Of a DNA stretch of 64,000 nucleotides, positions 37,358 to 46,189 are shown piece after piece. The DNA lies in assembly GCA_024403775.1 (NCBI GenBank), contig JAKSRE010000005.1, positions 32,828-96,827 of the forward strand, read 5' to 3'. A program made the position numbers and the translations under genes. The notes under the pieces are model-generated. The model worked only from the letters and a program-made list of their open reading frames with translations, did not search any database and was not told the DNA's origin. Positions within the stretch are counted from its first letter, which is position 1. Every line of letters starts with the position of its first letter. The stretch is from Clostridia bacterium (lineage in GTDB: Bacteria; Bacillota; Clostridia; Saccharofermentanales; Saccharofermentanaceae).

Positions 37358-38098
37358 TTATTCAATGCATTTGTTTTTAAGTTCATCAATTTCTTCCTCG
37401 CTCATTCCATTCTGAGTGAGGAAGTTTTTTATATCTCCGGAATAAGTACGATCTATATAGTCCAGAAAGATTTCCATATTTATCTTATCCGAACGCATAG
37501 TATGTTTAAGATCATCTGGCTTAGTTAATTCAAGAGCGTGAAGGAAATCATATTTATATTCATAGGATACTTTGTAGTTAGTTATAATATCTTCTCTTGA
37601 AGCACCAGCAATAAGGTATAGAATAGCTGCTATTACACCTGTTCTGTCTTTACCATGAGCGCAGTGAAAAAGGCCAATAGCAGGTTCATCTTTAAGGATT
37701 CTGAGAATTTCAACAATCTTGTGAGGGAGCTTCTGAAGAAGTGTAATGTAGAAATCACCAAGGAAATGTGTTTTTAAGAAAACCATAGTCTCATTCTCAA
37801 GAGAATCAGGGTCTCCTACAAAAAGAGAACAAGGGTGAAAATTAACTTCTGGCCTATTAATCATTGGATTACCATAATTACTGATTTCTTCATCGGATCT
37901 TAAATCGATAACACACTTAACTCCATAATTAATCAGGGCATCAACCTGAAGAGTAGTTAAATCAGAAAGAGAATCAGTTCTTAGAAAAACATTTCTTTTA
38001 AATGTGTGGCCATCCTTTAATGGCATACCACCAAGATCTCTACTATTGTCTAGTCCGTCAAAAAAAATTCTCTGATCATCTGGATTATAATTACTCAT
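37358..38098 (-). CDS. Tyrosine-protein phosphatase family protein
   Basis: A 246-residue cysteine phosphatase of the Tyr_phosphatase3 type. The P-loop is HCAHGKDRTG with catalytic Cys146 and Arg152. The N-terminal NSRDLGGMPLKDG and VFLRTDSLSDLT segments and VIDLRSDEE (general acid region) are family hallmarks. The protein has no signal peptide. CGAGGG precedes the ATG. Its 3' end doubles as a terminator for the convergent gene. Physiological substrate unknown (phosphotyrosine or phosphoinositide-like). Confidence 0.85.
   Translation of the reverse strand: MSNYNPDDQRIFFDGLDNSRDLGGMPLKDGHTFKRNVFLRTDSLSDLTTLQVDALINYGVKCVIDLRSDEEISNYGNPMINRPEVNFHPCSLFVGDPDSLENETMVFLKTHFLGDFYITLLQKLPHKIVEILRILKDEPAIGLFHCAHGKDRTGVIAAILYLIAGASREDIITNYKVSYEYKYDFLHALELTKPDDLKHTMRSDKINMEIFLDYIDRTYSGDIKNFLTQNGMSEEEIDELKNKCIE
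37393..37430 (+). terminator. Plus-strand intrinsic terminator embedded in the antisense phosphatase gene
   Basis: A 12-bp stem CTTCCTCGCTCA/TGAGTGAGGAAG with one G-T pair and an 8-base loop, followed by TTTTTT. It lies inside the 3' end of the minus-strand phosphatase CDS and would terminate the cysE-to-lipoprotein transcript. Confidence 0.75.
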
Positions 38099-38179
38099 GT
38101 TTTCCCTCGTTTAATTAGAATACAGATACGATTATATATTTATCGAAGAATAAATTAAAGACAAAATGAAAAAATAGTG

Positions 38180-38208
38180 TTGACAACCAATAAAAACAGT
38201 AATATTAT
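38180..38208 (+). promoter_or_regulatory. Promoter of tRNA-Arg
   Basis: Perfect TTGACA (38180-38185), a 17-base spacer and TATTAT (38203-38208), 27 bases before the mature tRNA. Confidence 0.75.
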
Positions 38209-38235
38209 ATTTGAGCACTCGGAAACGAGTAATAT

Positions 38236-38312
38236 GCGCCTGTAGCTCAACTGGATAGAGTGTCTGACTACGGATCAGAAGGTTGTGGATTCGATCTCTG
38301 CCAGGCGCGCCA
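38236..38312 (+). tRNA. tRNA-Arg (anticodon ACG)
   Basis: 77 bases including encoded CCA. Acceptor stem GCGCCTG/CAGGCGC. Anticodon stem TCTGA/TCAGA encloses loop CTACGGA with anticodon ACG, read as inosine after deamination. The T-arm contains GTGGATTCGATCTCTGC, with TTCGAT in the loop. Confidence 0.97.
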
Positions 38313-38314
38313 AC

Positions 38315-38344
38315 AAGGTCTGATAAAGTTTATCAGACCTTTTC
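38315..38344 (+). terminator. Intrinsic terminator of the tRNA-Arg unit
   Basis: A 13-bp near-palindrome AAGGTCTGATAAA/TTTATCAGACCTT directly followed by TTTT. It starts two bases after CCA, so the tRNA is transcribed alone. Confidence 0.85.
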
Positions 38345-38377
38345 ATTTGTAAAAAACTTGACTGAACTAGATATGTA

Positions 38378-38407
38378 TTGCAAAAACTAGACGTTTTGTG
38401 ATACAAT
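38378..38407 (+). promoter_or_regulatory. Likely promoter of tig, with a TTGTATATAA direct repeat downstream
   Basis: TTGCAA (38378-38383), 18-base spacer, TACAAT (38402-38407). In the 5' leader TTGTATATAA is repeated at 38422-38431 and 38435-38444 (13-base period). Confidence 0.55.
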
Positions 38408-38480
38408 TCATTTTCGGTTAATTGTATATAATTATTGTATATAAATTTACGTATAAATACATTTTTTGGAGGAATACAAA

Positions 38481-39929
38481 ATGTCTACAATCGAGAAGAA
38501 AGACAAAAACCAGGTTGTTATTTCTTTAACAGCTACAAAAGAAGAGTTCAATACTGCTTTGAAGGCTTCTTATGAGAAGAACAAGAATAAGTTCCAGGTT
38601 CCTGGATTCAGAAAGGGTAAGGTTCCTTATCAGTTAGTTGTTAAGTACTACGGTGAAGGCGTTTTGTATGATGATGCAATCGATGCAATTGCAAACAAGT
38701 CATACGTTGAGGCAGTTAAGGAGCATAACCTTGAAGTAGTATCAAGACCTAGCCTTGATATCCAGTCAATTGACGATGAGGGTATGAAGTACACAATCGA
38801 AGTTACAGTAGCTCCAGAGGTTAAGCTTGGTCAGTATGAGGGCGTTGAGGTTCCTTATTCTGTTAAGAAGATTACTGACGAGTCAGTTCAGGAAGAGCTT
38901 ACAAGAATGGCTAAGAGAAATTCTTCAATTGAAGAGGTTGATCGTCCAGTTGAGAATGGTGATACAGCAGTTATCGATTACGAAGGATTTAAGGATGGCG
39001 TAGCTTTTGAAGGCGGTAAGGGCGAGGCTTACTCACTCAAGATTGGTTCAAACAGTTTTATCCCAGGTTTTGAGGAGCAGCTCATTGGTCACAGTGCTGG
39101 TGAAGAGTTCCCAATCAATGTAACATTCCCAGAGGAGTATCACGCTGAGGAGCTCAAGGGCGCTGAGGTTACATTCAACATTAAGATTCATACAGTAAAG
39201 GCTGAGAATATGCCAGCTATCGATGATGAGTTCGCTAAGGATGTATCTGAGTTTGATACACTTGATGAGCTCAAGGCTGATATCAGAAGAAGCCAGGAAG
39301 AGAAGGCTGCTTCAAATGCAGAGAACGTATTCCAGAATGAGGTTATCCGTGTTGTTGGTGAGAACGCTGAGATTGATATCCCAGAGTGCATGATTGATAC
39401 AGAAGTTGAGAACATGGTTCAGGATCAGGCTTCAAGAATGAGCCAGCAGGGTATTGAGCTTGATATGTATCTTAAGTATCTTGGTCAGACAAGAGAAGAG
39501 TTTGCTGATTCAATGAGACCAATGGCTTCAATGAGAGTAAGATCAAATCTTGTTATCAAGGCTGTTTCTGAGGACCTTAAGATTGAGGCTACAGCTGAGG
39601 ATTATGATAAGGAACTTCAGACAATGGCTGATGCTTACAAGATGAGCAAGGAAGATATCGCTAAGGCTCTTGGTGAAGATAATTCATTCGTTAAGGAGTC
39701 AATCATTGGCCGTAAGACAGTTGAGTACCTTACATCAAAGGCTGTTAAGAAGGAAGTTGAGTACGGTAGTGAGGCTGCTGAGGAGAAGAAGCCAGCTAAG
39801 AAGACAACAAAGAAGTCTACAAAGAAGGCTGAAGAGGCTCCAGCTGAGGATGCTACAGAAGAGAAGAAGCCAGCTAAGAAGACAACAAAGAAGTCTACAA
39901 AGAAGACTGAAGAGGCTCCAGCTGAGTAA
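38481..39929 (+). CDS. tig: Trigger factor with a repeated Lys-rich C-terminal tail
   Basis: A 482-residue ribosome-associated chaperone and peptidyl-prolyl isomerase. The ribosome-binding signature PGFRKGKVPYQLV is intact. An FKBP-like PPIase domain (GDTAVIDYEGFKDG to about residue 245) and the helical C-terminal arms follow. From about residue 430 the protein carries an extra tail with two near-identical units of KKPAKKTTKKSTKK followed by TEEAPAE or AEEAPAE. ATG 38481 follows GGAGG. It stands alone between terminators, not next to clpP. Confidence 0.96.
   Translation: MSTIEKKDKNQVVISLTATKEEFNTALKASYEKNKNKFQVPGFRKGKVPYQLVVKYYGEGVLYDDAIDAIANKSYVEAVKEHNLEVVSRPSLDIQSIDDEGMKYTIEVTVAPEVKLGQYEGVEVPYSVKKITDESVQEELTRMAKRNSSIEEVDRPVENGDTAVIDYEGFKDGVAFEGGKGEAYSLKIGSNSFIPGFEEQLIGHSAGEEFPINVTFPEEYHAEELKGAEVTFNIKIHTVKAENMPAIDDEFAKDVSEFDTLDELKADIRRSQEEKAASNAENVFQNEVIRVVGENAEIDIPECMIDTEVENMVQDQASRMSQQGIELDMYLKYLGQTREEFADSMRPMASMRVRSNLVIKAVSEDLKIEATAEDYDKELQTMADAYKMSKEDIAKALGEDNSFVKESIIGRKTVEYLTSKAVKKEVEYGSEAAEEKKPAKKTTKKSTKKAEEAPAEDATEEKKPAKKTTKKSTKKTEEAPAE
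39783..39926 (+). repeat. 66-bp direct repeat encoding the trigger factor tail
   Basis: Copy 1 at 39783-39848 and copy 2 at 39861-39926, a 78-base period. They differ at one visible position (G/A in the Ala/Thr codon). The in-frame duplication encodes the Lys/Ala/Thr-rich unit. Confidence 0.9.
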
Positions 39930-39967
39930 TTCACTTATTTAGTTTATTTTATTTATGTTAAATTAAT

Positions 39968-40010
39968 CGCCCAGTTTTGTTAAATTTTAACTGGGCGGTT
40001 TATTTTTTTT
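39968..40010 (+). terminator. Intrinsic terminator after tig
   Basis: 9-bp stem CGCCCAGTT/AACTGGGCG, 12-base loop, followed by a T-rich run ending in eight Ts. Confidence 0.83.
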
Positions 40011-40073
40011 ATAATTATGTTTATAATTCATCTTGAAATATCTCGTATATTTAAGTTTATTTAGGAGTATTAT

Positions 40074-41390
40074 ATGGCAAATATTAGGAACAATTCAGTT
40101 TTGTCATGTTCTTTTTGCGGTAAAAGTGAGTATGATGTACCACGCTTGTTTGGTGGTGTAAATTGCTATATCTGTATTGAATGCATTCGTACAGCTTACA
40201 ATATCGTTAATGAAGAGACTAGACTTCATAAGGCGGAGAGTATAAGAAGTGGTAAGCGTAATAAGCTTATTACTCCTCATAAGATAAAAGAGTCACTTGA
40301 TGAGTATGTTATAGGACAGGATGAGGCAAAGATTGCTTTGTCAGTTGCTGTATATAATCACTATAAGAGAATTTACGCAGATGACTCAGATGATTTAGAG
40401 CTCAATAAGAGTAACATTCTTCTTCTTGGACCTACTGGTTCTGGTAAGACTCTTCTTGCACAGACATTGGCTAGAATTCTTGATGTTCCATTCGCAGTTG
40501 CAGATGCTACATCACTTACTGAAGCTGGTTATGTAGGTGAGGATGTTGAGAATATTCTCTTAAAACTGATTATTGCTGCTGATTACAATATTGATGCAGC
40601 TGAGCAGGGTATTATCTATATTGATGAGATTGATAAGATTACAAAGAAGGGCGAGAACGTATCAATTACACGTGATGTAAGTGGTGAGGGCGTACAGCAG
40701 GCACTTCTTAAGATTATTGAAGGTACAGTTGCTTCTGTTCCTCCTAAGGGTGGACGTAAGCATCCAAATGAGGAATGTATCACTATTGATACATCAAATA
40801 TCCTCTTTATCTGTGGTGGTGCTTTTGATGGTCTTGAGGATATTATTAGTTCTCGTATTGCTAATAAGCAGTATGGATTTGGTGCAGATATCCCATCTAA
40901 GATTGAGAAATATAGTGGTGCAAACTTTAGCAAGGTTACACCTCAGGATCTTACAAAATTTGGACTTATTCCAGAATTTATTGGTCGTGTACCTGTAACA
41001 GTATCACTTGATAAGCTTGATGAAGAAGCTTTGAAGGTTATTCTTACACAGCCAAAGAACGCTCTTATTAAGCAGTATGTTAAACTTCTTAGTATGGATG
41101 GCGTTGAACTTGAATTCACTGATGATGCTATTGAGGCAATTGCAGCAAAGGCTATTGAGCAGAAGACTGGTGCTCGTGGATTAAGATCAATTGTTGAAGC
41201 TACAATGAGAGATACAATGTTTAACGTTCCTTCTCATAAGGATGTATACAAGTGTATTGTTGATGCTGAATGTATTAATGATAACAAGCAGCCAACACTT
41301 TTGTATAAGACAAAGGAAGTTAAGACAGTAGATGATGACAGTATTACTAAGACACCTAGAAAGAAAGATACTGATATCTCTGCAAGTTAA
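40074..41390 (+). CDS. clpX: ATP-dependent Clp protease ATP-binding subunit ClpX
   Basis: A 438-residue AAA+ unfoldase. The N-terminal C4 zinc finger has Cys12/Cys15 and Cys34/Cys37 (CSFC, CIEC). Walker A is [12 protein letters not shown], Walker [11 protein letters not shown], with the [11 protein letters not shown] pore loop and [14 protein letters not shown] (sensor/IGF-loop region). QYGFGA stands where the ClpP-docking tripeptide IGF is expected, so the contact should be checked. clpP is not adjacent. TTTAGGAG precedes the ATG. Confidence 0.95.
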   Translation: MANIRNNSVLSCSFCGKSEYDVPRLFGGVNCYICIECIRTAYNIVNEETRLHKAESIRSGKRNKLITPHKIKESLDEYVIGQDEAKIALSVAVYNHYKRIYADDSDDLELNKSNILLLGPTGSGKTLLAQTLARILDVPFAVADATSLTEAGYVGEDVENILLKLIIAADYNIDAAEQGIIYIDEIDKITKKGENVSITRDVSGEGVQQALLKIIEGTVASVPPKGGRKHPNEECITIDTSNILFICGGAFDGLEDIISSRIANKQYGFGADIPSKIEKYSGANFSKVTPQDLTKFGLIPEFIGRVPVTVSLDKLDEEALKVILTQPKNALIKQYVKLLSMDGVELEFTDDAIEAIAAKAIEQKTGARGLRSIVEATMRDTMFNVPSHKDVYKCIVDAECINDNKQPTLLYKTKEVKTVDDDSITKTPRKKDTDISAS

Positions 41391-41406
41391 TTAAACTGAT
41401 TTTTTA

Positions 41407-41440
41407 AGGGTTGTACTTTAAGTTCAACCCTTTTATTTTG
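41407..41440 (+). terminator. Intrinsic terminator after clpX
   Basis: 8-bp stem AAGGGTTG/CAACCCTT with an 11-base loop, then TTATTTT. Confidence 0.72.
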
Positions 41441-41464
41441 AGGCAAAAGCATAAGGAGGATTTT

Positions 41465-42430
41465 ATGGCAGAATCTTTTTATATTTGTTTGGATATTGGC
41501 GGAACTAAGGTTCTTGGAGCGATTTTTAATTCCAAGAAAGAAATAGTATACAGACTTAAGAAAAAAACTAAGTCAGCAGGCGATTCTTCTCAGAATATCG
41601 AAGATCTCATTATAAGCGTTGTTGATGAGATGATTGTTGGTGCAGAGATTAACAAAAAGCAGGTAGTAGCTATTGCAGCTGGGGCACCAGGTGTTATTAA
41701 TCAGGAAGAGGGGATTGTTTTATTCTCACCTAATCTTCCTTGGCGCAACTATAATATCAAAAAGCCAATAGAGGAGAAGTTTGGAGTTCCTTTCTATATT
41801 GGAAATGATGTAAATGTAGGTGTTCTTGGTGAGTATAAGTACGGTGCAGGAAAGGGCTACAAGAATGTAGTTGGTCTTTTTGTTGGAACAGGTATGGGCG
41901 GCGGACTTATCCTGGATGGAAAGCTTTATACTGGACATCAGTTTAAGGGGGCGGAACTTGGTCACATGGTTTTAAATTCTGAAGGCCCTCGTTGTAACTG
42001 CGGCCAGAGAGGATGCCTTGAAGCTTTTTCCAGTAAGCAGGGAATTAGTGATTATATAAGACAGCAGACAGAGCGTGGAAGAGAGTCTTTGATGGCGGAA
42101 GCAGTAAAGGGTGGAATATTTAAATCCAAGCTTCTTAAAGCTGCTCTTGAGGCGAATGATAAAGTTTCTGTAGAGGCAGTTGAGAGAGCATGTCATTATC
42201 TTGCAGTTGCGACAGGAAATCTTATTAATATCTTTAGTCCTGAAGTAGTTATCTATGGCGGCGGAGTTGTAGAAGCCTGCGGTAATTCATTCCTGCCACT
42301 TATCCTAAAAGATGTTGATAAGTACTGTATGCCATCAATCAGAGATACAGTTGAGATAAGAAATGCTGCCTTAGGTGATGATTCTATCTTATATGGAGCT
42401 CTCTCGATGATTCTCGAAAAAGATAATTAA
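41465..42430 (+). CDS. ROK-family glucokinase
   Basis: A 321-residue sugar kinase that phosphorylates glucose. N-terminal ATP-binding LDIGGTKVLGAIF, NDVNVGVLGEYKYGAGKG and GLFVGTGMGGGLILDGKL are typical. The zinc motif CNCGQRGCLEAF is complete. ATG 41465 has GGAGG six bases upstream; a longer frame from 41411 begins in the clpX terminator. It is presumably co-transcribed with nothing else, since a terminator follows. Confidence 0.92.
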   Translation: MAESFYICLDIGGTKVLGAIFNSKKEIVYRLKKKTKSAGDSSQNIEDLIISVVDEMIVGAEINKKQVVAIAAGAPGVINQEEGIVLFSPNLPWRNYNIKKPIEEKFGVPFYIGNDVNVGVLGEYKYGAGKGYKNVVGLFVGTGMGGGLILDGKLYTGHQFKGAELGHMVLNSEGPRCNCGQRGCLEAFSSKQGISDYIRQQTERGRESLMAEAVKGGIFKSKLLKAALEANDKVSVEAVERACHYLAVATGNLINIFSPEVVIYGGGVVEACGNSFLPLILKDVDKYCMPSIRDTVEIRNAALGDDSILYGALSMILEKDN

Positions 42431-42450
42431 TAGTTTTTTTATTTTCAATC

Positions 42451-42490
42451 ATACCGTATTAGAACATTCATATCTGATACGGTATTTTTT
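42451..42490 (+). terminator. Intrinsic terminator after the ROK gene
   Basis: 9-bp stem ATACCGTAT/ATACGGTAT, 17-base loop, followed by TTTTTATTT. Confidence 0.8.
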
Positions 42491-42586
42491 ATTTAAAATA
42501 TGGATATTTTATACATTTGCATTTTTGCCATAAATGGGTGATAATATGTTGTTATATTTTAGATTAAGATAAGGAAGGTGTTCTGT

Positions 42587-45244
42587 ATGAATATTGAGCA
42601 TATCAATAAAGCATTTGAACCAAATGAAGCAGAGCCGAGATTATACAGCGGCTGGACAGAAAAGGGATATTTTAAGCCTGACATGACAGAGGGCAAGGAA
42701 CCTTTCTGCGTGGTCATGCCACCTCCAAACATCACTGGTCAGCTCCACATGGGTCATGCACTTGATAATACATTGCAGGACATTTTGATTAGATATAAGA
42801 GAATGAAAGGTTACTCAACACTTTGGGTACCTGGTACTGACCATGCTTCTATTGCTACAGAGGCTAAGATTGTTGAGCAGATGCGTAAGGAAGGCATCTT
42901 TAAGGAAGATATCGGTCGTGAGAAGTTCCTTGAGAGAGCTTGGGCTTGGAAGGAGCAGTACGGCGGACGTATTGTTGAGCAGCTTAAGAAGATGGGTTCA
43001 TCATGTGACTGGTCACATGAGAGATTTACAATGGATGAAGGCTGTACTGAAGCAGTAAAGGAAGTATTTGTTAAGTACTATAATCAGGGCTTGATTTACA
43101 GAGGTGAGAGAATCATTAACTGGTGTCCTCACTGTCTTACATCTATCTCAAATGCAGAGGTTGAGTACGAAGATCAGGCTGGTGCTTTCTGGCACTTGAG
43201 ATATCCACTTGAGGATGGTTCAGGATATGTTGAGCTCGCTACAACAAGACCTGAGACTTTGCTTGGTGATACAGCTGTAGCTGTAAACCCTAAGGATGAG
43301 AGATATAAGGATATCGTTGGTAAGAATCTTATTCTTCCACTTGTTGGTCGTAAGATTCCTGTAGTTGCAGATAACTATGTAGATATCGAGTTCGGTACTG
43401 GTGTAGTTAAGATTACTCCAGCACACGATCCTAACGACTTTGAAGTTGGACTTCGTCATAACTTAGAGGTAATCAACGTAATGACAGACGATGCTAAGAT
43501 TGTTGATGATTATCCTAAGTACGCTGGTATGGACAGATTTGAGGCTCGTAAGGCTATGGTTAAGGACTTGGAAGAGGGTGGATTCCTCATCAAGGTTGAG
43601 CCATATAACCATAATGTTGGTACTTGCTACCGTTGTGGAACAACAATTGAGCCACGTGTATCACTTCAGTGGTTCGTTAAGATGCAGACTCTCGCTGAGC
43701 CAGCTATTAAGGCTGTAAGAGATGGTAATATTAAGTTCGTTCCTGAGAGATTTGATAAGAACTACTATAACTGGATGGAAGATATCCGTGACTGGTGTAT
43801 CTCAAGACAGCTCTGGTGGGGTCATCAGATTCCTGCATTCTACTGTGATGACTGTGGTGAGATTGTAGTTACAAAGGAAAATGAGGCTGTTTGTCCTAAG
43901 TGTGGTAAGAAGATGCGTCAGGATCCAGATACTCTTGATACATGGTTCTCATCAGCACTTTGGCCTTTCTCTACATTGGGCTGGCCAGATTCAACAGAGG
44001 ATTTGAAGAAGTTCTATCCAACAAATACACTTGTCACTGGTTATGACATTATTACATTCTGGGTATCAAGAATGATTGTTGCTGGTATGGCACACATGAA
44101 TGATGTTCCATTTGATACAGTACTTATCCATGGTCTTGTTAGAGATGAGCAGGGCAGAAAGATGAGTAAGTCATTAGGAAATGGTATTGATCCACTCGAG
44201 GTAATCGCTGAGTCTGGTGCAGATGCATTGAGATATGCTCTTGTAACTGGTAATGCTCCAGGTAACGATCAGAGATTTATCCCTGGTAAGATTGAGAATG
44301 GACGTAACCTTTCTAATAAGATTTGGAATGCTATGAGATTCGTTCTTATGAATTCTGATGAGAATGCTGATTATTCTAAGGTAGATGCTTCTAAGTTTAC
44401 TTTGGAGGATAAGTGGATTATCACAGAATTTAATAAGCTTGTTGAGGAAGTAACATATAACGTTGACAAGTATGAGCTCGGTGTTGCACTTTCTAAGATT
44501 GTTGACTTCATCTGGGAGAATTACTGCGCTTGGTACATTGAGATTGCGAAGAGCCGTCTCTTTGATGAGAATTGTGAGACAAGACTTGAGGCTCAGTATC
44601 TCCTCAATACAATCCTTGCGGATTCAATGAAGTTGTTACATCCATTTATGCCTTTCGTAACAGAGGAAGTATATCTTAACCTCATCTTGGAGGATAAGGC
44701 AGAGTCAATTATGATTTCTGACTGGCCAACAACAACAAAGTTTGGCAGCTACCCAGAAGACGCTCGTAAGATGTCAGTTCTTATGGATGCAATCCGCTCT
44801 ATCCGTAACATCCGTTCAGAGATGGGCGTTGTTCCTTCACGTAAGGCTCATATCATTGTAGTAACTTCTGATGATTCTATTGCTAAGATGTTTACTGATG
44901 GTGAAGCATTCCTCCAGAGACTTGCTTCTGTAAGTAGTCTTGAGACTTCTGCTGATAAGTCTAACGTACCAGCAACTGCTGTTACTGCAGTATTTGATGG
45001 CGGTGAGATTTATATGCCACTTGGAGAGCTTATTGATATTGCCAAGGAGATTGAGCGTCTTGAGAATGAGAAGAAGAATCTTGAAGGTGAGCTTAAGAGA
45101 GTAGATGGCAAGCTTTCAAATGAATCTTTTGTAAGCAAGGCTCCAGAAAAGGTTATCAATCAGGAGAGAGAGAAGAGAACTAAGTACATGGAAATGTATA
45201 AGGGTGTTATCGATCGTATCGAATCACTTAAGACTGAGTTATAA
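42587..45244 (+). CDS. valS: Valyl-tRNA synthetase
   Basis: An 885-residue class I synthetase of normal length. HIGH region MPPPNITGQLHMGHAL, CP1 editing domain with TTRPETLLGDTAVAV, KMSKS region GRKMSKSLGNGIDPLEV and the C-terminal coiled coil (IERLENEKKNLEGELKRV) are all present. ATG 42587 follows AAGGAAGG; the in-frame upstream ATG is less well placed. Only 96 bases lie between the terminator and the start, so there is no room for a T-box leader, unusual for a Bacillota valS. Confidence 0.97.
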   Translation: MNIEHINKAFEPNEAEPRLYSGWTEKGYFKPDMTEGKEPFCVVMPPPNITGQLHMGHALDNTLQDILIRYKRMKGYSTLWVPGTDHASIATEAKIVEQMRKEGIFKEDIGREKFLERAWAWKEQYGGRIVEQLKKMGSSCDWSHERFTMDEGCTEAVKEVFVKYYNQGLIYRGERIINWCPHCLTSISNAEVEYEDQAGAFWHLRYPLEDGSGYVELATTRPETLLGDTAVAVNPKDERYKDIVGKNLILPLVGRKIPVVADNYVDIEFGTGVVKITPAHDPNDFEVGLRHNLEVINVMTDDAKIVDDYPKYAGMDRFEARKAMVKDLEEGGFLIKVEPYNHNVGTCYRCGTTIEPRVSLQWFVKMQTLAEPAIKAVRDGNIKFVPERFDKNYYNWMEDIRDWCISRQLWWGHQIPAFYCDDCGEIVVTKENEAVCPKCGKKMRQDPDTLDTWFSSALWPFSTLGWPDSTEDLKKFYPTNTLVTGYDIITFWVSRMIVAGMAHMNDVPFDTVLIHGLVRDEQGRKMSKSLGNGIDPLEVIAESGADALRYALVTGNAPGNDQRFIPGKIENGRNLSNKIWNAMRFVLMNSDENADYSKVDASKFTLEDKWIITEFNKLVEEVTYNVDKYELGVALSKIVDFIWENYCAWYIEIAKSRLFDENCETRLEAQYLLNTILADSMKLLHPFMPFVTEEVYLNLILEDKAESIMISDWPTTTKFGSYPEDARKMSVLMDAIRSIRNIRSEMGVVPSRKAHIIVVTSDDSIAKMFTDGEAFLQRLASVSSLETSADKSNVPATAVTAVFDGGEIYMPLGELIDIAKEIERLENEKKNLEGELKRVDGKLSNESFVSKAPEKVINQEREKRTKYMEMYKGVIDRIESLKTEL

Positions 45245-45276
45245 TAGATTAAAGCTTTGAGATATAGGAGGTTTTT

Positions 45277-45978
45277 ATGTCTACAGGTTTTGAAAATCAG
45301 GAAAAGATAGCGCAGTTACCACAGGAAGGTGTGCATTGCTTTGCTGCTAATAGTAAGCAGGTTACAACAAGAAGAGTTATTACTATCCCTTTGATGTTGG
45401 TTTTTCTTGCTTTAGGAATTTATATGCTTTGTACTAAAAGTTATGTAACAGCAGGATGCTCTTTGTTTGCATTATTGATTACTGTTTTGGTATTTATTCA
45501 GTCATTCTTGATTGCAAATTATCGTGTAGCAGTTGACTATAATGAGAAACGTATTGTTCTTCGCTACAGATTCTCTCTTATCACTATTCCTTTTGAGAAC
45601 TTTGATGCTCATCATGGTGCTCCTGATAAGAAGGAAGAGATTATCTCAGCTGTTCAGCATACTGTTGTTAAGTATCTCGTACTTGATGATGTGTTTGAGG
45701 ATGCTTGTTATCAGACATCTACAAAGGATTTGGATTCAATTGAAGATTTTGAGAAGCTTTCTTCTGAGGCTTTTGCAATTGCAGAGGCTTATGGTGCAAA
45801 AAACTGTGAAGGTGTAATTAAGCCTGATCCATCACTTAACTATCGTGATGTTAAAATCGATGCCAAGGAACTTGATGATAACGATATCGATTCTATTATC
45901 GCTGATGCTTTGGACGTTGATACAGAGACTGTTAAGGAGCTTACAGCTGATGCAGAAAATGCGTCAGAGGAGAACTGA
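45277..45978 (+). CDS. Hypothetical two-TM protein downstream of valS
   Basis: A 233-residue protein. Two TM helices (about 35-51 and 56-80) are followed by a soluble region containing VDYNEKRIVLRYRFSLITIPFENF, reminiscent of PH-like bPH domains. The C-terminus is acidic and repetitive (ELDDNDIDSIIADALDVDTE). GGAGG precedes the ATG. It lies 32 bases after valS and is likely co-transcribed. No firm family assignment. Confidence 0.6.
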   Translation: MSTGFENQEKIAQLPQEGVHCFAANSKQVTTRRVITIPLMLVFLALGIYMLCTKSYVTAGCSLFALLITVLVFIQSFLIANYRVAVDYNEKRIVLRYRFSLITIPFENFDAHHGAPDKKEEIISAVQHTVVKYLVLDDVFEDACYQTSTKDLDSIEDFEKLSSEAFAIAEAYGAKNCEGVIKPDPSLNYRDVKIDAKELDDNDIDSIIADALDVDTETVKELTADAENASEEN

Positions 45979-46013
45979 TTACTTCTATAAGCAGCATATA
46001 ATATGAAAATCAT

Positions 46014-46056
46014 AACGACTTCGATTATAAAAAAATCGGAGTCGTTTGCATATTTT
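46014..46056 (+). terminator. Hairpin terminator before fba
   Basis: A 13-bp stem AACGACTTCGATT/AATCGGAGTCGTT with one G-T pair and a 7-base A-rich loop. The T-run is weak (TTGCATATTTT). Confidence 0.6.
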
Positions 46057-46122
46057 AGAAAAAAATAGCAGACAAATAGAGATTTTTTTGTTTTTTGGGA
46101 ATCTTTTTTGCTTAAAAAGTAG

Positions 46123-46128
46123 TATAAT
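46123..46128 (+). promoter_or_regulatory. Likely -10 element of fba
   Basis: Perfect TATAAT 62 bases before the start codon, no clear -35. The gene uses a codon set typical of strong expression. Confidence 0.45.
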
Positions 46129-46189
46129 TTCTATTGATTGTGATGCATTTAGCTATCATATAAATAATTTTTCTAAGGAGTGCTATATT

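Noticed and set aside
39635..39942. Open frames on both strands across the end of tig
   Set aside because: They are shadows of the Lys-rich repeat; low-complexity codons suppress stops in other frames.
42491..42586. T-box leader of valS
   Set aside because: The 96-base gap is too short and carries only promoter-like sequence.
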